NCBI RefSeq assembly: GCF_905147045.1
Contig: NC_065892.1
Span: 749,001 to 813,000, forward strand
Length of the DNA stretch: 64,000 nt
DNA from: Nymphalis io
Taxonomy: Eukaryota; Arthropoda; Insecta; Lepidoptera; Nymphalidae
Reading direction: 5' to 3'
Positions 43,516 to 56,200 of this stretch are shown here, piece by piece. How positions within the stretch are numbered: position 1 is the stretch's first letter; every line of letters begins with the position of its first letter. The notes beneath the pieces are model-generated. The model was given only the letters and a program-made list of their open reading frames with translations. It had not been told where the DNA came from and did no database searches. Position numbers and translations under genes: made by a program.

Positions 43516-44182
43516 CTAAATGATGACTATCATACATTACATAATTATGTGTAACTAACGTTTATGGCAGCGCACGCCAGAATAGCTCGCAGAAAAGTAG
43601 GTTTTTTCCTAGTTACTTGACATTTAATGTCATATTTTGGACAGCTCACACAATATCTTTATAAATTGTAGCCTATGTGTTATTCTGATGTATAAGCTAT
43701 ATTATTGGAAAGTTTAATTGAAATCCATTCAGTAGTTTTTGCGTGAAAGAGTAACAAACATCCATCCACACATACAAACTTTCACGTTTATAATAGTAGG
43801 AGGATAAAAGGTGTTTTTTTTATTTCATCGTATAATCGATTTTTGTGCGTACTAGGTCGCCTATTAAACTAAATTAACTACGTCACTAGTTATTATAAAA
43901 TTGTATTGACGTATGCCGCGTAAGTTATATTATGTATTACGATATAAACATTTTATATAGACCCTTATTTAACCCGTGCGAAGCATGGACGTATGAAGTA
44001 TAAGGTAGTGTTTTCAATTCCAATGGATTATATTACATTTTCGGTAAGGTGATAAATTCGACAACAGATTGAAGATTATCTACAATAAGGGTTTTTATTT
44101 TCATTAGTTAAAAATATGATAAATGAGATACAGCTTAAATACAATGTTTTCTCTTCGCGGTGTAGTCTATAGATATTAATAT

Positions 44183-44473
44183 AGTGGTGGTAGGACTTTG
44201 TGCAAGCTCGTCTGGGTAGGTACCACCCACTCATCAAATATTCTACCGCAAAACAACAATACTTGATATTGTTGTATTCCGGTTTGAAGGGTGAGTGAGC
44301 CAGTGTAATTACAGGCACAAGGGACATAAAATCTTAGTTCCCAAGGTTGATGGCGCATTGGCTATGTAAGTGATGGTTAACGTTTCTTACAATGCCAATA
44401 TCTAAGGGCGTTTGGTGACCACTTACTATCAGGTGGCCCATATGCTCGTCCGCCTTTCTATTCTATAAAAAAA
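44183..44473 (+). mobile_element. Metulj-like SINE, full length
   Basis: AGTGGTGGTAGGACTTTGTG to CGCCTTTCTATTCTATA plus A9. Only scattered substitutions from the young copies. Confidence 0.88.
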
Positions 44474-44479
44474 AAGACA

Positions 44480-47400
44480 GACGACTTCCTGCTTAATACA
44501 AATATCCTTTTTTATGATTATATGCTTATATTAAAGTCAATATATACATTAAGGCAATTTTGTAATATTTACGGCGACTTTTTTCTACGAGTTTGTAATG
44601 TATAGTTTGTTTTTATTTTAATTTACTTTTATAATGCTTTTTATTAATTATGATTGTTAACAACAGTCATAATTAAATTAACAATAAATATAGTGAATTT
44701 TATCGGAAAAAACTGCCTAGGAAATAAATAAATAAAATATTATATTATAATTAAATATATTATTTTATAAATTCCGAATATTCTACAACATTCGTAACAG
44801 TTGGAGATCCTTACATAATAAATACAATATATAATAGTGGTGCGATAACTAACGGAACGGATAAGAAAATATTTATTTAAGACGTAATATAAATAAATTA
44901 AATTTAAAAATAATTGTACAAATAAAAATTAAGGACAGTAGCAACTCATAATGAATTAAATATGAGAAATGGGGATTCACTTGAAATTTATTTGTTTTCA
45001 AAGATTATAGTATTTTAAGTGATATACCTACATATATATATAGATTATCTGTTGACAATGGGCCTGGCAACACATGTCATAGCTTCACCCTTCAGCGGCG
45101 ACAGATTGAGGGAGGATATATTCTGAGTTTGTTTTCTCTTAATATATTTTTTTGTTATTGTTGTGAATATTTTCTCTGCCCTTTATATATTTTGTTTATT
45201 TAAAAATAATTAATACTATTTATTACATATCTTTCATATACTTCCAAATCATACTATATAAATAAAATTGTCAATAACACAGTTGAACGTCAGAAATATT
45301 TACTTTGTCGTATATATTATTGCTTATTCCGATGTAAAAGTCTTCCGATTCGGAAGTTACACAAATTTCCGACCTATATTCATGCCTCGTTCGTTTTACT
45401 AGCATGTCGTACTATCTCTCATTCTTCATTTTTATTATATTCTATTTTAACATTGCCGATGGCTAAGATAGCACCGTGGCCGTCTATCGATGTTCTCATC
45501 CCTAAAAAACAGATTATTACAAATTATAATTATACAATAGAATTGTAAATAAAACAATACATATTTAGATTATATATTTATAGTGATATATTAGTTTAAA
45601 CGGACTAATTTCTCCTCTCAAATTAAATTGACTCGCATGACAGTCATTTATAATATCCTAAATGGTCTAAGATGATACAGATGGATTTGGTAAATAACTT
45701 GCGTAATATCTCTGAGTACGTCTACGATGACAAAACAAAGAGGTGCTCTAATCTAGGATAACCCTACTATTATGAGGGATTACGTATTAAGGCAACCCAC
45801 TGCATTAAGAAGGCCTTTGAGATTTCGTCATCATTAGCAAGATAAAAAGGACACCTCACAGAAGCGAAATAAATTAAAAACGTTTCAAGGTAAAACGTTA
45901 CGTATGCAAACGTTGTATTATAATTTGACCTTGACATTACAGTCAATACTTTTCACTTCAAAAATGGAACAATAAATAACGGTATTTTTTATTTTAACAT
46001 GTGCTTCAACTATGTAAGCACTCTAAACGACTTAATCCCTAACCTTGTGTCGAAAGAATATATATTCACACTGATTTAACGAGTCTGGCTTTATGAAATA
46101 AGATTTACAGAAAGCTGATAACCTCCTTTTTATTTTAACTTGGAATATTGACGCGCGATGTGTAACAGGATCGAATGAGATTTTCCTTCTTCATAAATGT
46201 TTGAATGTCATAAGAAATTTTGTTTTGTCTTTCTTATTTATAAATGCATTTCTTTGAAGTTATTTATTTATTACATTGAATGAAGTGAAAGCTGGAGGAC
46301 ATACCTTGAATTTATTTTTTTATTTTTTTGCAATTTTTAAAAGGATATGTCCCCATAGCTTACACATTATTTTTTAATAATCAAAAAATGTATGATTTAT
46401 AGGGATGTCGTTCTTGTGTAATTGATAGATTAGTTTGAGTAGTATTTGGGCCTTAAAGCTGCTCGGGATAGGCCAGTCTAATGGAGCAGTCCAGAATCTC
46501 TTTCAAAGTCGCCCTCTTCGAGAGTATCCCTAGACATTTGGAAATTCTCTCAATTTTGCCGATTGAATTTTATTGATTTTTTGATTTTTTATTACATTCT
46601 ATTTAAAAAATTTTTGAACAACAAATAATGTTGATAAAACGATTCATATTATAAATCAGCGACAACGGTTACGGTTTAAACGAACACTATTTTCAACAAG
46701 AAGTATCGGAGAAAATATATCTCAGACGAAGTCACATATGTTAAGAGAAATATATAACAACATTTTATGGAGGGTCCGACCAAAAATTACATAAATATAA
46801 AGATATAAGTAGACTACAACTTGAAATTATTGAGGGCACATAACTGTTAATATATCGTGAAAGAGGCTCTAGAGACAGTAAAGGGCCGCGACATTGCATA
46901 AAATATCCATTATAGATAAACAGTAGTTCTTTACGATATCCAATACATCCTTTGGGATATCGAATACAAATACGACGTCAATCTCTGGAGATTCAATTGT
47001 TTATTTAGAAAATAGTTATATATGGTTTGCAAAAATTTAATATTAATTTATAATTTTTAAGTATACTGAGAGACTTATTGTTTTAAGTATACAAGATGTA
47101 TATATTTAATTTGAGAATAAGAGTTAATTTCGTGCCGATTCTTCTAAGTAGAATCTATATACAAAATTGGGGAAAGTTTAAAATTAAATTACGTTTGAAA
47201 CAAGTTTTAAAAGCGTTTATAAGAGTATTTTATTTTGAAGAAATTCTCAAAAAAATATACTAACGTAATTAAAATAAGAGCAAGATAGTGACGTAAGTGT
47301 TTATTATTTTTGAAATCTTCAAGCGGTTAGAAATAGAGAAATAGCCAGCATGTTTACAATTAGGTTCATATGCATTATTATTATGTAATCTAATATAGTA

Positions 47401-48413
47401 CATTAGCTACATTACCCTAGATACATTAGCCAGAGTAAGCATACATGATTACGTTTCGCGAAGTTGACAATTATCACCAAATTTAATCACGGTCCTTCGA
47501 TAGATTGTATTGGTGAACTTTTCCTAGTCTATGTACAACCTCATCGTCGTTCAAGCGAAATGTATAAATAGATTCTGGGCAATTTTCTTTTTTGAGGACA
47601 GAAGCAATAGACTGTCTGGTAGCAATTATAGCTTGCGAATGAAACGATGGCCTCCAGGCAATTTCAAATCACTACATATTATAGATTAAAGTGCCCTCGG
47701 TGCGCCAAGTCAATTTACACAAAACCTTTATGAATTACAACTTAACTTCCCTCATGAATCACTCCGTCTAATGATGAAGATCGTATGACAATTCGCTCCG
47801 TGGTTTTGGTGTTTATCGCGTACAAACAGACATAGTTACTTTCACATTTATAATATTAATATAAATTTCATAACATTACCAATTAAGGAAGTTTGATAGT
47901 TAATCCATTGAATACAATAATTTTCTAATTATTATGATCAATTACACAACCGTTATATAATCTTCGACCATTATTTTATTTACATTACATTATTAGCAAG
48001 ATATTTTATGATTTGTAAACGAGTGAGTTATAGAGATAGAGAGAGATAGAAATAAACATAAACGAAATATTAACGAAATTTTAACAACATTTTTGTTACT
48101 TCAAAGCTTTATAAAACCAGTTTCAGAATACTTTTAATAATAGTGACCTTTTTCAAAAAAAAACACTGGAAATTGCAGTTTTAAGTCGCTATAATTGGAC
48201 CGATTCAATCAAAGAGCCTTACACCATTCCAATGACGGGACCTTCATGATATTATTTTAAAAATAATGTTAAAGAAATATTATATACATCTAAATAAATT
48301 TAAGGGTATGCTGTTTGTCTCATGACAAGTTATATGTTGCCCTATCCAGATCCGGGTGCGGCGAAACCAATAAATATTAATACTCCACGATTTCATATTA
48401 TCACACATTATAG
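44480..48413. other. Long AT-rich intergenic stretch
   Basis: The largest stretch without a called gene. It holds a second copy of an unknown repeat (45299-45440), a fragment of family L (47635-47665, GAATGAAACGATGGCCTCC), and a Helitron 5'-end-like scrap near 47835-47865. No exon with good splice signals was found. Confidence 0.4.
45299..45440 (+). repeat. Unknown dispersed repeat, copy 2
   Basis: TTCCGATTCGGAAGTTACAC, ACAAATTTCCGACCTATATT, CATGCCTCGTTCGTTTTAC match 34589-34760 in order, with a similar small hairpin just before. Confidence 0.5.
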
Positions 48414-48679
48414 AGTGGGTTTTGTATAGGCCCGTCGGGGTAGTTACCAAACATTATATATTCTATCGCTAACTAGCGATATATAGTTTTATTGTGTTCC
48501 GGTTTGATGTGTGAGTTAGTCAGTTAACAAGCTCAAGGGACATAACATCTTAGTTCTCAAAGTTGATGGCGCTTGATATAAGGAATGGTTAATATTTCTT
48601 ACAGCCATAATGGGGATGATGACCACAAACCGTCTGGTGGCCCATTTGGCAGTCCACGTACCAATTTTAGAAAAATAAA
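48414..48679 (+). mobile_element. Metulj-like SINE, diverged full length
   Basis: GTGGGTTTTGTATAGGCCCG, TTGTGTTCCGGTTTGATGTG, GGTGGCCCATTTGGCAGTCC, ending AGAAAAATAAAA. Confidence 0.75.
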
Positions 48680-49051
48680 AGCCTCATTCTGGTATTAAAA
48701 AAATCTAGGAAGCTATCGCTTAATAACAAAAAACTCATTCCGTAAAGTCGTAAAAGTGAATTATTTTAAAAAACCTTCCCATACAGTTATAGAGGTGAGG
48801 TAAACCCCGCTCGTAAATTGGGAATCCATCGAAAACGACAATTTATATAAGGGAAGGGATTGAGATATTACCATTACGTATAATAATGTAACCTTAGTCT
48901 CTTTAAAAATACGATTTAGTACAATCGTGTCGAAAAGTTACATGGGGTAGAAGAATGTGGTGTGTCATTTGATATCTTTAATTCTGCAGTTACTTAAATA
49001 TAATTGAGTTTCAAGTAATTATTCTGAACGTTTTAGTAAACAGTTTGTTGT

Positions 49052-49310
49052 TATGACCCAGTAGATAGAAGACGTGAATCTTAAATTCTTAACCGATGAT
49101 TCCACGTTCAAATAAAGGCACTGCAACACTGAATTTTCATGTAATAAATTTGTGTTTATAATTCTCTTGCTCGGCGATGAAAGAAAACATCGTGAGGAAA
49201 CCTGCATGCATAAAAACTGCCACGTGCATTCACTAACCTGCATTAGTGCAGCGTGATGCAGTAATCTATAAACCTTTACCCCAAATAAGGAGATTAGGCC
49301 TAAGGCATTT
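49052..49310 (+). mobile_element. SINE family T, sense, diverged
   Basis: TGACCCAGTAGATAGAAGAC (head), CACTGAATTTTCATGTAAT, GAAAGAAAACATCGTGAGG, GAGATTAGGCCTAAGGCAT. A duplication around CTTAAATTCTTAACCG occurs in the head. Confidence 0.65.
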
Positions 49311-49499
49311 AGCAGCATTTTTACATTTCATATAATGGATTTTAAGAAAATTTAAGCTCAACTAAAAATTCAATTCATAATTTAGCTTAGAATGTGATTA
49401 ATGAAACATTACCAAACCAATTACCGAACTTAGATTGTAAATAAAACAATTAGTCACAAAGTTCGCTTAAGTGCTCTCACTCGTGTTTTGTTTTTTTAG

Positions 49500-49613
49500 A
49501 AAAATGTGGAAGTAAACACAGAGTCGCGGATCACGAAAGGCGTCAAGGTGAAGAAGAGTGACAGTCGCTCTCTTTGCGTCTGCCGCAAATTAAGAACATG
49601 TATGAAACACTGA
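49500..49613 (+). CDS. Possible terminal exon of an unknown upstream gene
   Basis: It follows a strong acceptor (TGTTTTGTTTTTTTAG). One frame gives KNVEVNTESRITKGVKVKK and then SLCVCRKLRTCMKH, stopping at TGA 49611-49613. The stretch is richer in GC than its surroundings, as exons here are. Another frame starts KCGSK, like TIL exons of the neighbouring gene, and the CVCR near the end also recalls a TIL domain, so a decayed TIL exon is an alternative. No partner exon was found. Confidence 0.3.
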   Translation, partial: KNVEVNTESRITKGVKVKKSDSRSLCVCRKLRTCMKH

Positions 49614-49847
49614 GTATTCGTATATGTCGAGTTATATATTGAACTATGTTAAAATTATTTACGATATATAAATTAACGACCTTGCTATTAATTTTTTTAG
49701 GGGATATTCTTTAAACAATGGCGTCTCTTCTTTTATTTTCTTCTTGTATTTCGAATGTCAAATCAATAATTACAGACATCAGAGGTTCACTAAGCAGTCG
49801 ATAGGTAATTACTTAGTCGTTATGAAATGTTTATTAACATAATCATC

Positions 49848-49980
49848 AATCATCATCATAGCTGGACTAAGGCCTCTCAAGGTACCAAAGCTCTAGGTTT
49901 CTCATGCAGTCGACTCCTGTTACCTTATCTATATCGTCGGTCCACTTAACGCCCGACGGTAGACGGTGGGCGCCCTACAA
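49848..49980 (-). repeat. LINE 3'-UTR fragment (CR1/jockey-like)
   Basis: CATCATCATAGCTGGACTAA, GGCCTCTCAAGGTACCAAAG, ATCGTCGGTCCACTTAACG, GGGCGCCCTAC: the ordered blocks of a common lepidopteran LINE 3' end, as recalled. Confidence 0.5.
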
Positions 49981-50150
49981 AAACAAATAATAAATAGTAA
50001 CGATAAATTGGTGTCACTTATCAGGACTTTGGTATATATCAATTTAAATGTAGAAATAATGAACGTAAATATAAATAAAATATTTTCGTAACAATTCTAT
50101 CAGTTATTACTGAAATGCGATATAAAAAACTGGTATGCTCGTGAAAATGC

Positions 50151-50187
50151 TATAAAAATAAGTGTGCTAATGATAGCAATACAGTCG
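50151..50187 (+). promoter_or_regulatory. Core promoter of the TIL inhibitor gene
   Basis: TATAAAAA at 50151-50158 and an initiator-like ACAGTC (50181-50186) with A at 50183, so TATA is at -32. The predicted leader is only 23 nt to the ATG at 50206. Signal-based prediction. Confidence 0.5.
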
Positions 50188-50205
50188 CTGAATAATTAAG
50201 TAAAT

Positions 50206-50269
50206 ATGTTGAAGTTGTGTTTGATAATAACCCTCATTATCAATAATGTTTTAATCATATTTGCTTCAG
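50206..50269 (+). CDS. TIL inhibitor exon 1, signal peptide
   Basis: ATG to TTGCTTCA/G then donor GTAAGG, 64 nt, phase 1. The hydrophobic core runs from Leu4 to Phe19, with Ala20-Ser21 as a plausible cleavage region. It has an upstream TATA/Inr. The following intron is 9.9 kb. Confidence 0.75.
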
Positions 50270-53200
50270 GTAAGGTTATTTAATTATTTATTTCTTTATT
50301 TATGTATGTCTAGTTTGTGTGAATGTTTTACCGACTTAAACCTCCTTGCGAAAACTAATATGATGTGCTCCACGCTTGGTTCGGTAGAGCTCTCCTAAGG
50401 GGATCACTCATTTTACTGCTCGCTAGTGCGATCAGCAATGTCAGGCCATTTGGCGGCCTTTCTCATGAGGAAATTCTGCTATGGTATCTACAGATTTGAC
50501 TTCTATACAAACATGATTTTATGGTGATGATATACACATATAGATTGTAGTACTTGTATAGTACTTGTACATATCTACTTATTTTCAATCAAAATCCTAA
50601 CTAATATTGTAAATACGAAAGTGAGTTTGTTTGTAACGTTATCGTATCTTAACTAGTCAACCGATGATCATAAACGTTACACGTTGTCAGGGTAGAGGAC
50701 ATAGTGATCGCCTAGCACCTGCAACTGCCTCCCACCCCCCTCATTCGCTGACAGAAACTAGTCATAAATCTTCTTCTTCTTCGTCGTGACACTCTTGTCA
50801 GAGCGGTCGTAGTCGCCAGGAAGTATTATGAATTGTTCGGCGCAGATGTTATTCGCTTCAAGAGCCTTCGCCATATGTCCCTGTTAGTGGTAAGCCTCGT
50901 GCATTTATGCAAAGGACCGCCAACAGATGTTTTTATTTGGTCGGTCCATCTTCATAAATATACTTCATCGAAATAGGCTTTTACGATCATTTTAAAACGT
51001 CATTTTATTATATATATTTGCAAAAACCGAGCGAGTTTGTATAATTTGTTCATCCGACATGGTCAGTGTGCACGTGCGGCACTGTCGTTCTCAATACAAT
51101 GATTTCATTTTCAGATTTTAAGTCATGTAACTGTCAAAGCGTCTTATGTCACTGTCAGTATTGCCATTAGTCGTACACGAGTCAAAACTAAGACTATATT
51201 TAATTACTAATATTTATTCTGTAACATATATATTTTATATCTAAAATGATAAGCTACCGCCGGCTATGTAATATAACTTTATCAGCGGTCTGCATTGTAT
51301 AATGCTACTGCACCACCTACACCTTAAAATGTATATAATCGCGTGAATATTATAAAAAAGTAAAGCCAACTCTTTGAGAAGGGAATACAGCAAAGGCGTG
51401 GGTTCAACTGGGTACTTAGACCTGATGGCCATATTAACGTAATCTTATTCTGTGAGCAGTAATCCTATTCTCTAAGAACTCACTTCATATCTGGCTCGTG
51501 AAATGTTGAAAACCGACTTACAGGGATACACATTTTTGCGACTTTCTTACAGAATAACCGCTTAATAATATCGCAGCCATTTCTAATGTGCGCATTTATC
51601 CAACCAAAAACTGTAGAAATAACTTTTGACGGACTAATACGTTAATGTACTGGCTGGATTAAAGCATAATTTTTGATGGGATAATTATGACGCAGATGGA
51701 AGTTTTCGCGATAATATTAACGCAGATGGAGAGAAAACATTAAATTAATTCTTGTAACTCATTATTGTGAATTGAAACAAAAACACGAACATCAATAATA
51801 TTATTTACATATGTATAAGTGTGTAAATGCATACATACATCAAGACAACACAAATGTATGTATTTTACCACCATAATACCAATAAACTCTACATACATAA
51901 ATGAGTCAACACCAGTTTCAGTTTTTAATAATATTAAATTAAGATATCACTTTTGATAAGCAGTTTCGGGCGTATATATTACATTTTGGCAATAGCTGAT
52001 TTCAATTGTAGACTAGATATATATATTACTGGTGGTAGGGCTTTGTGTACTGGTGGTAGGGCTTTGTGCAAGCCCGTCTGGGTAGGTACCACCCCCTCAT
52101 CAGATATTCTACCGCAAAACAGCAGTACTTGGTATTGCTGTGTTTCGGTTTGAAGGGTGAGTGAGCCAGTGTAATTACAGGCACAAGGGACATAACATCT
52201 TAGTTCCCAAGGTTAATCGGCGATGTAAACGATGGTTAAGATTACTTACAATGCCAATGTCTATGGGCGTTGGTGACCATTTACTATCAGGTGGCCTATA
52301 TGCTCGCCCGCCTACCTATTTAATAAAGAAAAATCTTTAATATTCTATTCATAGTAGTTTTGTATTGTTACTAGTGAATATGTTTATTAATTATTAACTT
52401 TATTAATCTATGAATGATGAATTCAAATCAATCCAAAAAATAATTAATAACTAAGTTCCTTATTGAATAATAAATATGAATAATTTTATCGATTGAATAG
52501 TATTTGCCTTCCTCTGTCTGCCTTGATCTGTTTGTCCGTACTTCTAAACCACAAAATAGATTTTGACAAGATTTTAACTAATTGAAAGAACAATAACCGT
52601 GAAATAAATATACCGATGTTTTGTTAAAAAATAGTTTTTTCGTAAACTTTCACGGCTAATACTGCCTAACTTTAGAAGATACGTCTAAACAATGTACTGG
52701 AAAATTGAAGATTTCAGATTAGTAAAAAACTATAGAATATTTGCGAAGCAATTATCTCAAATTAATTATTAATCCTCATTCATATAAATACGATAGATTA
52801 CCTTGTGTGTTTAATATAGATTAAAATTCTATTTTACGTTATATCAATCAAATATAATCTAATGTGATTATGAGATCACGGGTAGTTTTTTTATTAAATA
52901 GATAGGTGGACGAGCTAACTACTAACCCTGCAGACCGGAACACAACAATACCAAGTACTGCTGTTTTACGGTAGAATATCTGATGAGTAGATGGTACCTG
53001 CCCAGACGAGCTTGCACACCCCTACCACTAGTAATTTATCATTATTTAAAAAAAAAAACAAAATTTTGCCCCAGATAACTAATGCGTTTTAAAATTATAA
53101 TAAATTATGTATATTGTTAATTTAGGATGAAACAAATATCAATAGTTACATGAATAATACAGCTTATGTCATCCTGAATGTCCGAAGAAAATTTGATGAT

Positions 53201-56200
53201 TCCCGTATTTTATGCCCTCATATTAAAGTTGGTCATACGAGTCCTCCACCGCCTTATAATCATATAAAATTATCCGCCTTAATATTGGTTTCATTGGGAT
53301 CTAAATAGCAATTGCGTTACTTCGATCATATGTTTACTTTAAAATTCTTCATATTATTTGAAACAAATTTCTATATTTAAATTCATTTTATACGTACCTT
53401 AAACATAATCAGCTTAAGTTTCTTGCCGAGCTACGGGAGTGTGAACATTTCAATCATCCAAATTTTGGTCTATTTTGGAATAAGTTCCAAACTTTCTCCT
53501 CAAAAAGGGAGAAGAGGCCTTTAGACCAGCAGTGGGACATTCACAGGCTGTTACTGAAATTTTGGTCTGCTTCTAAGGGTTTCTTGATGAAACCCCAATT
53601 CTTTTCTGGTCCGAACCAGGGCTTGATCCCAGGAACTTGAAATCTGCAGTCCAATAAGGCAAGACACAGTTGGGGCGCAAATGACCCACCATGTTCTTAC
53701 GCCACCTACAAAGTTGGACAGAGTACCCTCATCAAAATAATCATTTCTTATCCAGTTGCTATAATTTGTTATTAATAAATTATCTAAATTACTAAATTGT
53801 AAAAACAGCCATTTCAATATTTGTTCACGTTGTTTTACTCATAACAAAAGACGTATCAACACTTTATTTATTTTAAAATGATAAAAACAAATAATAAAAA
53901 ACATGTAAGTACTTAATAGGTAGGTAATTAATATTAAAACTGTTTTTGTATATATAAAAATACTTAATATTTGACGGTTTATGTATTCATTAGTAAAAGA
54001 ACGTTGTGTCTTCTTCTTTCAAATGCCAAACTTATTATGACAGACAGAGAGAAATCATTTTTTAACTAAACTCCTGTTAACCAATGTCTATATTTAGTCT
54101 ATCTACGATATTCAAGCATTTTTTCTCTTCCAAATCAGTAATGCTATCCTTGTCTTAGCCTAAATATATTTGATATCGTTCGACGACCTCGATTTGACGA
54201 TGAAGTTATCGTTCATATTGAAATAATGCCTATGCCAGTCGTGACGCTATTTTAGTTATTGTTTTAATTTAAAATTAAAACGGACCCAGGTTACTTTGAT
54301 TTTGTATATTAATTGATTTAAGATCAAATCAATCTAATATGATATGTTAATCAATCTTATGTTATATTTTTTAACTTCTTGTGATTTATTTGATATTATT
54401 TTGAAAATCGAAGGTATCTTTGAAAACAACACTTACATCGTTCAAGCCGCTGAGCGCATCATATGATATCCCACGTATCACGTTCTGAAGGAGTGTAAAA
54501 GGATCCTGCTGAAGCCATATATCATCTTTGTATACTCATACTATACTGACCTACGTCCAAAAACAATTGAAAATATTTGCTATTTTTAGGAACCAGAAGT
54601 GGATTTTAAAATAACGGAAATGAAAAGTTAAATAAAGAAACAAAGGAATTAAATTAGTAACGGGAAATGACTTTTTAACATTAATAGAGACATATACCAC
54701 TACGACACAGCTTAGGCAGGAGAAATTAGAGTTCTAATCTTCAGGGGCAAAAAGAGGCCCATCATGGCGAGAGGGGTTCTTTTATAGCCCGGTGCCCGTG
54801 TGTTGCCAGTCTTCTCGACTGACTCCTTACACTATTGTTACGAATTCTTCCGAAGGGGCCTAGAAGCTCGACTTGATCACTTGATGACCAATGTGGTGGG
54901 GACTGGCCTTGCCGAGCTCATCGGCCGGACAGGCTGGCGTTACCACACTTCTGCTTGGACTCTCGGTTGTGGTGGATATCTCATAAATAATATTTAAGTT
55001 GCTCAGTCTGGATTCCTTTGTTCTATTTTTGTGTCTAAATTGTACGTGTCGATATACATTTACTTTATTGTTATATAGCTGTTTTGATTTAAAAAACTAA
55101 TATCCATCCTGATTCCTAAAAGTATATTAATGGGTATTTCATTTAATCCAAGATATATGCATTTTTTTTATAGAATAGGAAGGTGGACGAGCATATGGGC
55201 CACCTGATGGTAAGTAGTCACCAAACGCCCTTAGACATTGGCATTGTAAGAAATGTCAACCATCGCTTATAGCCAATGCGCCACCAACCTTGGGAACTAA
55301 GATTTTATGTCCCTTGTGCCTGTAATTACACTGGCTCACTCACCCTTCAAACCGAAACACAACAATATCAAGTATTGCTGTTTTGCGGTAGAATATCTGA
55401 TGAGTGGATGGTATCTACCCAGACGAGTTTGCACAAAGCCCTACCGCCAGTAGAATTCGTGCATTAAGACTTACAATCTATATTACGACAAATATTTAAA
55501 AACACGTTTACAAAATGGAATAAGCAGCAAAATCTTCACCCCAAAGGGAAAGGATGACTTAGCCCAGTAGTGGGATACTTACAATACCCTGTAAACTACT
55601 TATTTTTTTAATAGTACAAAGTCTTCGAGAGTTGGAGATAGTGACAGTACATATAAACGTACGATACATACCAACCTGGATTCAAAAATTGTTTATGGTA
55701 TTGGTTAAAGGTAAATGATGATAATGAAAGGTAAATAAACTGACAGAAAGTAAAAGTCAGATCCCTTGTAGATTTCGACAACGGCGACAATCCTCAACGA
55801 AAATTAGTCAAGTATATAGAAAAAGTATAATGCACAAGTTTATGTGCACAGGTATACAGGTTAAAACTTTATTCTCTTACTCTAATACTTTGAAGGCACA
55901 CATAAAACTGGAGAGAATAATTAAAAAAACAACTCGATGGTTTTTATGGGGCTTAACCAGGATACAAATTATTTTCGTCACGATACCATGCGCAAGCGAT
56001 CCCGTGGCGCTCCTCGTTAAGACGCCCGTCTTAACCACTGGTTTTTAGTGGGTATTCCGATGTTCGGGGCGCACTCGGCGCCTTGAACACGAACACAGGC
56101 GAATGCCACAACCCCACCCCCTCCACTGTATTGTACTCTTCTATGGGAGAAGAGAGGTGTAACGTGTTTTTCAGTGATAAAAAAGGCTAACAGGCTAACC

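Larger units (their letters stand above)
42501..43804 (-). mobile_element. Helitron, internally deleted, with helicase remnant
   Basis: Minus strand: 5' end TCCTCCTACTATTATAAACG preceded by A (host) at 43805; 3' end with a hairpin (GCGTAGACGAAGACGCGGGC) and terminal CTAG (42504-42501) followed by host T. These are the A/T insertion context, TC start, 3' hairpin and CTAG end of Helitrons. The interior keeps the end of a Rep/helicase frame (42770-43063) and a GC-rich patch (43330-43515). Rolling-circle transposons of this kind have no target duplication. At 1.3 kb it cannot move by itself. Confidence 0.75.
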
